A stretch of DNA of 64,000 nucleotides from Xanthobacteraceae bacterium (GTDB lineage: Bacteria > Pseudomonadota > Alphaproteobacteria > Rhizobiales > Xanthobacteraceae). Positions 45,990-53,793 of the stretch are shown piece after piece (position 1 is the stretch's first letter; each line of letters opens with the position of its first letter). The position numbers and the translations under genes are program-made. The stretch is taken from NCBI GenBank assembly GCA_029266425.1, contig JAQSWY010000011.1:124001-188000 (forward strand). The letters are read 5' to 3'. A model generated the notes under the pieces. That model was given only the letters and a program-made list of their open reading frames with translations, did no database searches and was not told the DNA's origin.

Positions 45990-47195
45990 ATGCGCGCGGC
46001 GCTCCTCGTTGCGGTGTTCGGTCTCGGGCTGGTCGCGTTGGCGCAGGCCGACGATGCCGGGCTCGACCGCGCCATCGGCAAGGCGCTGTTCGAGCGCGCC
46101 TGGGTGCCGGCACCGAGTTCGACCCGCGCCAATGACGGGCTCGGCCCGCTGTTCGATGCCCGCTCCTGCGCCGCCTGCCATCCTGGCGGCGCCGGGCGAG
46201 GCGCGACCGTGCTCGAGGCGCAAGGCCATCCCGAAGGCCTCGGCCTCGTGCTGTCGCTGATCCGGCCCGACGGCGCGGGCGATCCGACCTATGGCCACCG
46301 ACTGGAGACCATGACGCTGCCCGGCGTCCCGGCCGAGGGTGTGATCGCGGTCGATGTGAAGGCTGGCCGCCGCATCCCGCGCATCGAGGAGCCGGCCTAC
46401 GGCCCGCTCGATCCGGCGACACGGATCTCGCTGCGCGCAGCCCCGGACCTGCGGGGGCGTGGCCGGCTGGAGGATGTGACCGATGCTGCCATCCTCGCCT
46501 CGGAAGATCCGGACGATGCCGATGGCGACGGCATACGCGGCCACGCCCGCCGGCTGGCAATGCCGGAGCATGGCTCGAGCATTGGCAGGTTCGGCTGGAA
46601 GGCGAGCCACGCGACGCTGGAGAGCCAGGCCTCGGAAGCCTTCGCGCTCGATCTCGGCCTTGCGACCCCGCTGCGTCTCGAGCCGTGGGGCGATTGCACT
46701 GAGCGGCAAGCGGCCTGCCGCAACGCTCCCCATGGTCGCGAGGCGGAGGGCGAGCCGGAGATCGGCGAGGCCATCATGCAGCGCATCGTCGCCTATCTGC
46801 GCGGGCTCGATACTCCCGCCGCTACACCGGATCGGCGCGGCGCGAAGCTGTTTGCTTCCACCGGCTGCGCCGCCTGCCATCGCCCGAGCCTGGCGACCGG
46901 AGACGGCGGAAGCGCTGCACTGTTCACCGACATATTGCTGCACGACATGGGCGAAGGCCTTGCCGACCCTGTCGGCGTCCCCGGTGCGGCGGCGGGAGAA
47001 TGGCGGACCGCCCCGCTCGCCGGTGTGTCGCAGGCATTGGCGCGCGGCGTCGGCCTGCTGCATGACGGGCGCGCCGCCGATGTCGCCGCGGCCGTCTTCT
47101 GGCATGGCGGCGAAGCCTCCATCGCCCGCGCCCGCTTCGATGCCTTGAGCCCCCGCGAGCGTCGTGCCCTGATCGACTATGTATCCTCCCTCTGA
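45990..47195 (+). CDS. Di-haem c-type cytochrome / DUF1111 thiol-oxidoreductase-like protein
   Basis: The 401-residue protein begins with a signal peptide (ALLVAVFGLGLVALAQADD). It has two haem-binding motifs, CAACH at residues 60-64 and CAACH at 293-297. The overall layout matches the DUF1111 family (often called thiol oxidoreductase), which usually stands next to imelysin genes. It likely passes electrons in the periplasm, perhaps linked to iron reduction or oxidation. It starts two bases after the multicopper oxidase gene ends and is followed 14 bases later by a second imelysin gene, so all are one operon. Confidence 0.9.
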   Translation: MRAALLVAVFGLGLVALAQADDAGLDRAIGKALFERAWVPAPSSTRANDGLGPLFDARSCAACHPGGAGRGATVLEAQGHPEGLGLVLSLIRPDGAGDPTYGHRLETMTLPGVPAEGVIAVDVKAGRRIPRIEEPAYGPLDPATRISLRAAPDLRGRGRLEDVTDAAILASEDPDDADGDGIRGHARRLAMPEHGSSIGRFGWKASHATLESQASEAFALDLGLATPLRLEPWGDCTERQAACRNAPHGREAEGEPEIGEAIMQRIVAYLRGLDTPAATPDRRGAKLFASTGCAACHRPSLATGDGGSAALFTDILLHDMGEGLADPVGVPGAAAGEWRTAPLAGVSQALARGVGLLHDGRAADVAAAVFWHGGEASIARARFDALSPRERRALIDYVSSL

Positions 47196-47209
47196 TCGAG
47201 GACCGAGAG

Positions 47210-48325
47210 ATGTTCCGTTCCCTGATGGCCCTCCTGGTGGCGCTCGCCGCGCAGATCGGCCAGAGCGTGCCTGGCGTCACTGCCGTCGCCGCGCTGCTCA
47301 CCCAGGCTTTCGTCGCTCGCGCGCAGGCAGCGCCGGTCTCGGCGCCGGAGATCGTCGAGCAATGGCTGTTGCCGCGCTATGACGCGCTCGAAGCCGCGAC
47401 CACGGCGCAACTCGACGCCTGGGGGGCCTTCTGTAAGGCGCCCAGCAGCGAGGGCATAGCCGAACTCGAGCAACGCTTCGGCAATGCCTCGGACGTCTGG
47501 GCTGCGGTGGAGTTCATCACCTCGGGCCCGGTGATTCTCGCCTTGCGCGCCGACCGCTTCAATCTCTTCCCGGAGCGGCGCAATGCGGTGGCCCGCTCGC
47601 TCAACGAGCTGATCGCCGATCCCAATGAGGAGCGCCTGGCGCCGGAGCGCTTCAGCCGGCTGAGCGCGGCGGCGCAAGGGCTGCCGGCGCTGGAGCGGCT
47701 GCTCTATGAGGATGGCGCGGGCGCCGCATTGGCGAGTGGCCCGGAATCGGCGCGGCGCTGCGCCATCGGCCTTGCCATCGCCGGCAATCTCGACGAGATC
47801 GCGCGCGGCATCCGCTCCGGCTGGGGCGACCGCTCGAACGGACTTCTGGCGCAGCTCATTGCCGGCAGGTCGGACCCGGTGTTCTTCCCCGATCCGAAGG
47901 CGCTGCTCAGCCAGATGGTGACGGACCTTGCCGGCGCCTATCAGCGCGTCGTCGACCAGCGCCTCCTGGTGGTCGCCGGCAAGACGCTGGCAGATGCCAA
48001 GCCGGCGCTCGCCGACCGCCGCCGCAGCGGACGCTCCAAGGCAACCATCCTTTCCACCATCGCCAGCGCCGACGCGCTCTCCGAGGCACTGGCCAAGGGG
48101 CTCGACGCGAAGGGAAGGGGAACCGTCGACAGGGCCGGCCAGGCGGCGCTCGACGCGGTGAAGCGGCTGCCGGACGATATCGGCGCCGCCGCCGCCGATC
48201 CCAAGGGCCGACGGGTTCTGGAGGCGACGGTGGTCGCGCTGAAGGCGGCGCAGAAGACGGTGGCCGAGCCGCTCTCCTCGGGGCTCGGGGTGCCGCTTGG
48301 GTTCAACGCGCTGGATGGGGATTGA
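47210..48325 (+). CDS. Second imelysin-family protein
   Basis: The 371-residue protein has a signal-like N-terminus (MFRSLMALLVALAAQIG, then a second hydrophobic stretch to about residue 42 ending ARAQAAP), so it is periplasmic. The imelysin core is recognisable (VEQWLLPRYDALEAATTAQLDA, RFGNASDVWAAVEFITSGPVIL and RGIRSGWGDRSNGLLAQLI) but lacks the GxHxIEFLLWG motif of the first copy. Such divergent second imelysins are typical partners of IrpA and DUF1111 proteins in this cluster. Function is unknown; a partner or assembly role is inferred. Confidence 0.85.
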   Translation: MFRSLMALLVALAAQIGQSVPGVTAVAALLTQAFVARAQAAPVSAPEIVEQWLLPRYDALEAATTAQLDAWGAFCKAPSSEGIAELEQRFGNASDVWAAVEFITSGPVILALRADRFNLFPERRNAVARSLNELIADPNEERLAPERFSRLSAAAQGLPALERLLYEDGAGAALASGPESARRCAIGLAIAGNLDEIARGIRSGWGDRSNGLLAQLIAGRSDPVFFPDPKALLSQMVTDLAGAYQRVVDQRLLVVAGKTLADAKPALADRRRSGRSKATILSTIASADALSEALAKGLDAKGRGTVDRAGQAALDAVKRLPDDIGAAAADPKGRRVLEATVVALKAAQKTVAEPLSSGLGVPLGFNALDGD

Positions 48326-48382
48326 GGCGCTCTGCGGGAGCCGAGCGACACCTTCAGGCCTGCGGAAAAGGACGACATCACC

Positions 48383-49492
48383 ATGCGCCTCTCCGACCTC
48401 TCCCGCCGCTCGCTGCTGGCCCGCCTCGGCGGCCTTGCTCTGGCGCCCCGCGTCTTGCTCGGCGCGGCCCACGCGCGGGATCACGCGCTCGATGCCGAGT
48501 GGCTGGCGACCGCGGGTGTCGAGGGCGGCTTCGCCCCGGTCGTGCTGGCGCCCGACTATGCCGCGACGCCGATCGGCCTCGGCGGGCAGCGGCTGCACTG
48601 GGTTGAGCCGGCGCCGGATGGGCGCAGCGCCATCGCCGTCGCTCGCCGGCCGGGCACCACGGCGATCCTGTTCGACCGGCTCAAGGGCTCGGTGACCGCC
48701 ACTTTCGCGCCCGGCACAGGGCGGGTCTTCTCCGGTCATGGCCGCTTCAGCGATGACGGGCGGCGCTTCCTCGCGGTGGAGATCGATCGCGCGAGCGGGG
48801 AGGGCACGGTGACCTTGCGTGATCCTGGGGAGGGCTTTGCGATCCGCACGGAGTGGGGCTCTTCCGGCATCGGCCCGCACGACCTCCTGCGCGCCGGCGA
48901 TTGCCTGGTGGTGGCGAATGGCGGCATCGAACCGCACACGCCGGAAGCGCTGGGCGCCGAGGTGGCGGGCGCCAGCGTCGCTTTGATCGACCCTTCGAAC
49001 GGCGAGACCCGCGCACTGGCGCGCCTCGGTGAGGATCTCGAATCGCTGTCGCTGCGTCACCTCGCCGTGGCGCCCGACGGGTTCGTGGTGGTCGCGGCGC
49101 AGGATCTGCTCAATGACGGCCTCGCCCGCCCGCTGCTCTATGCGGTGCAACCCAAAGGTGCTTTGCGCGCATTCGATGCGCCGGATGAGGCGTGGCGGGG
49201 GCTGCGCACCTATGTCGGTTCCGTCGCCTTCGACGCCTCCGGCACCTATGTCGCCGCGGCCAGTCCGCGCGGGAATAGGGTGTGTCTGTGGCAACGCGAC
49301 GGGCGGTACATCGGCTCGATTTCGATGGTCGACGGCTGCGGACTCGCGGCCACCAGAGAGGCTGGCCAATTCCTCGCCACCAGTGGTCTGGGCGAGGTGG
49401 CGCTCATGGTTACCGATGGTGAAGGCGTCGGCGTCGCCGCCCGGAAATCGGGAGGCCTGCGTTACGACAATCACGCGGTCCTGGTCCGCTGA
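48383..49492 (+). CDS. DUF1513-family exported protein
   Basis: The 369-residue protein starts RLSDLSRRSLLARLGGLALA, a Tat-like signal with SRRSLL. The mature chain is a predicted beta-propeller with repeated blades such as RVFSGHGRFSDDGRRFLAVEID, GSVAFDASGTYVAAASPRGNR and LATSGLGEVALM. The family (DUF1513) occurs with imelysin and DUF1111 genes in iron-responsive clusters; no activity is known. Its place 57 bases after the second imelysin gene supports the same operon. It probably works in the periplasm. Confidence 0.9.
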   Translation: MRLSDLSRRSLLARLGGLALAPRVLLGAAHARDHALDAEWLATAGVEGGFAPVVLAPDYAATPIGLGGQRLHWVEPAPDGRSAIAVARRPGTTAILFDRLKGSVTATFAPGTGRVFSGHGRFSDDGRRFLAVEIDRASGEGTVTLRDPGEGFAIRTEWGSSGIGPHDLLRAGDCLVVANGGIEPHTPEALGAEVAGASVALIDPSNGETRALARLGEDLESLSLRHLAVAPDGFVVVAAQDLLNDGLARPLLYAVQPKGALRAFDAPDEAWRGLRTYVGSVAFDASGTYVAAASPRGNRVCLWQRDGRYIGSISMVDGCGLAATREAGQFLATSGLGEVALMVTDGEGVGVAARKSGGLRYDNHAVLVR

Positions 49493-49626
49493 GATGTCGC
49501 ACATTGAGTCGCCGATTCCGCCGTCATGCTGTCATCATCCATGACTGGCAGATTGCGTTCGCTTCGAATGTCTTACGGTAAAATATGCTGAAGAATACGT
49601 TAACATGGTATCTAGATAGCGATATT

Positions 49627-49640
49627 GGTATTAAAATACC
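49627..49640. promoter_or_regulatory. Palindrome upstream of the outer-membrane protein gene
   Basis: GGTATT-AA-AATACC is a six-base-arm dyad in the 250-base AT-rich gap before the porin-like gene. The gap otherwise shows promoter-like AT tracts and no gene. The dyad is a weak operator candidate. Confidence 0.35.
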
Positions 49641-49742
49641 TTGAACCTGACGATGCGATCTGCGACAGGTGTTGCATGTTCGCACTAGTTGCCGAGCCGG
49701 CGATTGCTACAATCAGGGACAGTCAATTTGGGGGTGCCCACT

Positions 49743-50531
49743 ATGAAGAAGTATCTGCTCGCGACCGTATTCCTCGGCGCGTTCCTGCCGGTGTCTGGTG
49801 CGTACGCGGCGGACATGGCCTACCCGGTTAAGGCTCCCGCGCCGGTTGTAATTCCCGTGTTCTCCTGGACCGGTTTCTATATCGGTGTGAACGCCGGCTA
49901 CGGCGGCGACAAGTTCCGTTATCCGTTCGATGGCTTCTTTGACGATGGCGAAGACGTCTTCTCGACCTCGGGCGCGTTCGACCTGACGTCGAGCGGCTTC
50001 TTCGGCGGTGGTCAGATCGGCTACAACTATCAGTTCGAGAATGGCTGGGTGATCGGCGCCGAGGCCGACATTCAGTGGTCGGGCATCGAGGGCGAGCTCT
50101 CGGGCAATGCCGACTTCTTTGAGGACGACGTGTTCCTCGGCGGCGGCAGCTTCAACGCTGGTTCGGAAGTCGAATGGTTCGGCACCATCCGCGCCCGCCT
50201 CGGCTACGCTTGGGACAAGGTCTTCCTGTACGGCACCGGTGGCGCGGCCTACGGCAAGACCAAGTCGCACTACAGCATCTCGCTGGAAGACGATGGTGGC
50301 GTGTTCTTCGAGGACAGCGCCTCCACCAGCGACACCAACTGGGGCTGGACGGTCGGTGCGGGTCTCGAATACGCCATCACCAACAACCTGACCTTCAAGA
50401 CCGAATATCTCTACGTCGACCTCGGCAAGACCAACCTGGTCAACATCGATGGCGGCGAGGACTTCGGCTTCGACCTCGATGTCGAGACCAAGTTCCACAC
50501 CATCAAGGCCGGTCTGAACTACAAGTTCTGA
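49743..50531 (+). CDS. Outer-membrane beta-barrel protein (Omp25/31-type porin-like)
   Basis: The 262-residue protein has a signal peptide (MKKYLLATVFLGAFLPVSGAYA, cleavage after about residue 22) followed by ADMAYPVKAP and FSWTGFYIGVNAGYGGD, the standard start of Hyphomicrobiales outer-membrane proteins of the Omp25/31 and heat-resistant-surface group. Glycine and aromatic alternation (GGGQIGYNYQFENGWVIGAEADIQWSG) indicates eight beta strands. The C-terminus ends in KAGLNYKF, with the usual terminal phenylalanine. ATG 49743 follows GGGGGTG. A strong terminator follows. Confidence 0.93.
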   Translation: MKKYLLATVFLGAFLPVSGAYAADMAYPVKAPAPVVIPVFSWTGFYIGVNAGYGGDKFRYPFDGFFDDGEDVFSTSGAFDLTSSGFFGGGQIGYNYQFENGWVIGAEADIQWSGIEGELSGNADFFEDDVFLGGGSFNAGSEVEWFGTIRARLGYAWDKVFLYGTGGAAYGKTKSHYSISLEDDGGVFFEDSASTSDTNWGWTVGAGLEYAITNNLTFKTEYLYVDLGKTNLVNIDGGEDFGFDLDVETKFHTIKAGLNYKF

Positions 50532-50565
50532 TCGTCTCGCGAATCTTCCCGCGACCAGCCTTCGA

Positions 50566-50595
50566 AGGGCCGCACGCAAGTGCGGCCCTTTTTCT
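50566..50595 (+). terminator. Rho-independent terminator of the outer-membrane protein gene
   Basis: AGGGCCGCAC (50566-50575) pairs perfectly with GTGCGGCCCT (50580-50589) around a GCAA loop, followed by TTTTTCTTT. It stands 35 bases after the stop codon. It is the clearest factor-independent terminator in the window. Confidence 0.93.
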
Positions 50596-50621
50596 TTGCG
50601 TGCGAGATCGTCCTGCGTGAG

Positions 50622-50719
50622 CCTCCTTCGAGGCCCGACTTCGCCGGGCACCTCAGGATGAGGTTCATTTGAAAGACAGCCTCATCCTGAGGTGCGAGCA
50701 CAGCGAGCCTCGAAGGATG
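50622..50719. repeat. Family A intergenic double palindrome
   Basis: CCTCCTTCGAGGC and GCCTCGAAGGATG arms surround CACCTCAGGATGAGG and CCTCATCCTGAGGTG. It follows the terminator by 26 bases. Confidence 0.85.
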
Positions 50720-50818
50720 CTCACGCAGGACGCCCCCGCACTTCACATTTCCCGCATACAGGCCGATAAAGGCGCACATCACCTGTTCATCGCCAGTAAC
50801 ACGTCTCGTGCGCGTGAA

Positions 50819-51982
50819 ATGAATTCCGTCTTTGCGGGCCTGTCCACCACCGTCTTCGAGGTCATGTCGCGGCTCGCCCGCGAGCATGACGCCGTCAATC
50901 TCGGCCAGGGCTTCCCCGACGATCCCGGCCCCGAGGACGTGCGGGCGAAGGCGGCCGACGCGGTGCTGAACGGGTGGAATCAGTATCCGCCGATGATGGG
51001 CGTGCCGGAGCTGCGCCACGCCGTCGCCCGGCATTACCGGGAATGGCAGGGCCTCGATCTCGACGCTGAAGCCGAGGTGATGATCACCTCCGGCGCCACG
51101 GAGGCGATCGCCGGCGCGTTGTTCGCGCTGATCGAGCCCGGTGACGAGGTGGTGCTGTTCCAGCCGCTCTATGACGCCTATCTGCCCCTCGTGCAGCGTG
51201 CCGGCGGCGTGCCGCGGCTTGTCGGCCTCTCGCCGCCCGGCTGGCGCCTCACCGAAGATGTGCTCGCCCGCGCCTTCTCGCCCCGCACCCGCGTCGTGCT
51301 GTTCAACAATCCGCACAACCCGACCGGGCGCGTGTTCGATGCCGAGGAACTGGAACTGCTCGCCCGCTTCTGCGCGCGATCGGGCGCCGTGCTGATCTCG
51401 GATGAAGTGTGGGAGCATGTGGTGTTCGACGGCGGGCGCCACCGCTCCGTGCTGTCGCTTCCCGGCATGCGCGAGCGGGCGGTGAAGATCGGCTCGGCGG
51501 GCAAGATCTTCGGCATGACCGGCTGGAAGGTCGGCTTCGTCTGCGCCGGGCCGGAACTGATGCGCACGCTCTCCAAGGCGCACCAGTTCCTCACCTTCAC
51601 CACCCCGCCGGCGCTTCAGCACGCCGTCGCCTATGGGCTCGGCAAGGAGCCGGCCTGGTTCGATGGGATGCGCGCCGGCCTGCAGCGCTCGCGCGATCGG
51701 TTGGGGCAGGGGCTCGCCGCACGCGGCTATGAGGTGCTGCCCTCGGCCGGCACCTATTTCCTCAATATCGACATCGGCCCGCCAGCGACCGGCCTTGACG
51801 ATCTGTCGTTCTGCCGCTGGCTGGTGGAAGAGCGCGGCGTCGCCGCCATCCCGCTCTCCGCCTTCTATGCCGAGGACCCGGTGCGAAATGTCGTGCGCTT
51901 CTGCTTCGCCAAGCACGACGCCACGCTCGATCAGGCGATGAGCCGGCTATCTGCCTCCAATCCGGCAATTGTGACAAACTGA
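50819..51982 (+). CDS. Pyridoxal-phosphate aminotransferase (methionine/kynurenine type)
   Basis: The 387-residue class I/II aminotransferase resembles YbdL-type methionine or kynurenine aminotransferases. It has VNLGQGFPDDPGPEDV near residue 27, the active-site NNPHNPTGRVFDA near 162 and the PLP lysine in KIGSAGKIFGMTGWKVGF near residue 227. Its substrate class is uncertain. ATG 50819 (MNSVFAGLSTTVFE) is the family start; the frame runs upstream to 50669 through the repeat. It precedes the urea operon by 230 bases and is probably not part of it, since a sigma-54 promoter intervenes. Confidence 0.9.
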   Translation: MNSVFAGLSTTVFEVMSRLAREHDAVNLGQGFPDDPGPEDVRAKAADAVLNGWNQYPPMMGVPELRHAVARHYREWQGLDLDAEAEVMITSGATEAIAGALFALIEPGDEVVLFQPLYDAYLPLVQRAGGVPRLVGLSPPGWRLTEDVLARAFSPRTRVVLFNNPHNPTGRVFDAEELELLARFCARSGAVLISDEVWEHVVFDGGRHRSVLSLPGMRERAVKIGSAGKIFGMTGWKVGFVCAGPELMRTLSKAHQFLTFTTPPALQHAVAYGLGKEPAWFDGMRAGLQRSRDRLGQGLAARGYEVLPSAGTYFLNIDIGPPATGLDDLSFCRWLVEERGVAAIPLSAFYAEDPVRNVVRFCFAKHDATLDQAMSRLSASNPAIVTN

Positions 51983-52135
51983 ATAGTTTGCCGATGCATG
52001 CATTGGTGTCGCGCTGGCGCGCGAGCGTGCATTCGGCGCAAAGCTGCCGAGTTTCTGGGCAGGTCGAACGGTAATTCGAGTTTCCAACTGTTGCTGAGGG
52101 TATCTGGGCGGCGTCTTCGGACGGGGCGGCCGGCT

Positions 52136-52151
52136 TGGCACGGCCATTGCT
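52136..52151 (+). promoter_or_regulatory. Sigma-54 (-24/-12) promoter for the urea operon
   Basis: TGGCACGGCCATTGCT matches the sigma-54 consensus TGGCACG-N4-TTGCW without a mismatch, with GG and GC exactly ten bases apart. Transcription would start near 52162, giving a leader of about 50 bases before urtA. RpoN control with NtrC fits a nitrogen-limitation operon; clear NtrC sites were not found. Confidence 0.85.
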
Positions 52152-52211
52152 AACCTTCTGATCTGGCGCGCGGACGGGGGTCCTGCGCGCGAACTCCAGA
52201 AGGGAACGACT

Positions 52212-53507
52212 ATGTTTAATCTGTTTTCCCATGCGGGCCGCGTGGCCGCGGGCGCTGCCGCGCTTGTGCTGGCCGGCGCTCTCGTGCCCGCCAAGGCCCA
52301 GGAAACGATCAAGGTCGGCGTGCTTCATTCGCTTTCCGGCACCATGGCCATCAGCGAGACCACGCTGAAGGACACCGTGCTGTTCATGATCGACGAGCAG
52401 AACAAGAAGGGCGGCGTGCTCGGCAAGAAGCTCGAGGCGGTCGTTGTCGATCCGGCATCCAACTGGCCGCTGTTCGCCGAGAAGGCGCGCGAGCTGATCT
52501 CCAAGGACAAGGTCGCCGTGGTGTTCGGCTGCTGGACCTCGGTGTCCCGCAAGTCCGTGCTGCCGGTGTTCAAGGAGCTGAACTCCATCCTCTTCTACCC
52601 GGTGCAGTACGAGGGCGAGGAGAGCGAGCGCAACGTGTTCTACACCGGCGCCGCTCCGAACCAGCAGGCGATCCCCGCCGTCGACTACCTGATGTCGAAG
52701 GATGGTGGCGAAGTGAAGCGCTGGGTGCTGGCCGGCACCGACTACGTCTACCCGCGCACCACCAACAAGATCCTCGAGGCGTACCTGCTCTCCAAGGGCG
52801 TCGCGAAGGAAGACATCATGATCAACTACACGCCATTCGGTCATTCCGACTGGCAGACGATCGTGGCGGACATCAAGAAGTTCGGCTCGGCCGGCAAGAA
52901 GACTGCGGTGGTCTCGACTATCAATGGCGATGCCAACGTGCCGTTCTACAAGGAGCTCGGCAATCAGGGCATCAAGGCGACCGACATCCCGGTGGTGGCG
53001 TTCTCGGTCGGTGAGGAAGAGCTCGCCGGCATCGACACAAAGCCGCTCGTCGGCCATCTCGCCGCCTGGAACTATTTCGAATCGATCGACACGCCCGCCA
53101 ACAAGGACTTCATCGCCAAGTGGCAGGCCTTCACCAAGAACCCGAAGCGCACCACCAACGACCCGATGGAAGCCACCGTCATCGGCTTCAACGCCTGGGT
53201 CGCGGCGGTGGAGAAGGCCAAGTCGACGGATGCCGACAAGGTCATCGACGCCATCATCGGCGTGAAGGTTCCGAACCTCACCGGCGGCGTCGCCGAGGTC
53301 CTGCCGAACCACCACATCACCAAGCCCGTCTTCATCGGTGAGATCGAGGACAACGGCCAGTTCGACGTGGTGTGGAAGAGCAACGGTCTCGTGCCCGGCG
53401 ACGCCTGGTCCGACTATCTCGAAGGTTCCAAGGACCTCGAAGCCGACTGGGTGAAGCTGAAGTGCGGCAACTACAACGCCAAGACCAAGAAGTGCGGCGG
53501 CGCGTGA
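52212..53507 (+). CDS. urtA: Urea ABC transporter substrate-binding protein
   Basis: UrtA binds urea (and some amides) in the periplasm for the UrtBCDE importer. The 431-residue chain has a signal peptide (FNLFSHAGRVAAGAAALVLA, cleavage near AKAQ at about residue 30). The mature part is the family 5 binding fold: IKVGVLHSLSGTMAISE at the start, VAVVFGCWTSVSRKSVLPVFKE and the family YPVQYEGEESERNVFYTGAAPNQQ. The UrtA hallmark ending (LEADWVKLKCGNYNAKTKKCGGA) is present. It is the first gene after the sigma-54 promoter and leads the transporter and urease genes. Confidence 0.95.
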   Translation: MFNLFSHAGRVAAGAAALVLAGALVPAKAQETIKVGVLHSLSGTMAISETTLKDTVLFMIDEQNKKGGVLGKKLEAVVVDPASNWPLFAEKARELISKDKVAVVFGCWTSVSRKSVLPVFKELNSILFYPVQYEGEESERNVFYTGAAPNQQAIPAVDYLMSKDGGEVKRWVLAGTDYVYPRTTNKILEAYLLSKGVAKEDIMINYTPFGHSDWQTIVADIKKFGSAGKKTAVVSTINGDANVPFYKELGNQGIKATDIPVVAFSVGEEELAGIDTKPLVGHLAAWNYFESIDTPANKDFIAKWQAFTKNPKRTTNDPMEATVIGFNAWVAAVEKAKSTDADKVIDAIIGVKVPNLTGGVAEVLPNHHITKPVFIGEIEDNGQFDVVWKSNGLVPGDAWSDYLEGSKDLEADWVKLKCGNYNAKTKKCGGA

Positions 53508-53570
53508 TCGCTGGAGCCTAATCCTCCCTTTGCACTCGTCTGTTGCCGAGTTCGGCACACCGGTCGGAAA

Positions 53571-53670
53571 GGGTTGGGGGTGAGGGGGTCTTCACCGCTC
53601 CGCTGCCGTGATCTCCCTCACCGACCCGCTTCGCGGGCCACCTCTCCCCGGTGGGGAGAGGGAAGAGGGG
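53571..53670. repeat. Family D palindrome between urtA and urtB
   Basis: GGGTTGGGGGTGAGGG, ATCTCCCTCACCGACCCGC, TTCGCGGGCC and CCTCTCCCCGGTGGGGAGAGG blocks form hairpins. It lies in the 286-base gap between urtA and urtB and could cause partial termination or mRNA processing, so that UrtA is made in excess over the membrane proteins. Confidence 0.65.
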
Positions 53671-53793
53671 CTAGGCCCGAGCTGGCTCGCGATTGAGACG
53701 ACGACGGGGCGGGGCACCTCAACCCCGCCCGTTCCTCCTGCCGATCGACGTTGCGTCGATCGTGCTTGTGCCAATCGAACATCGGGAATTGTA

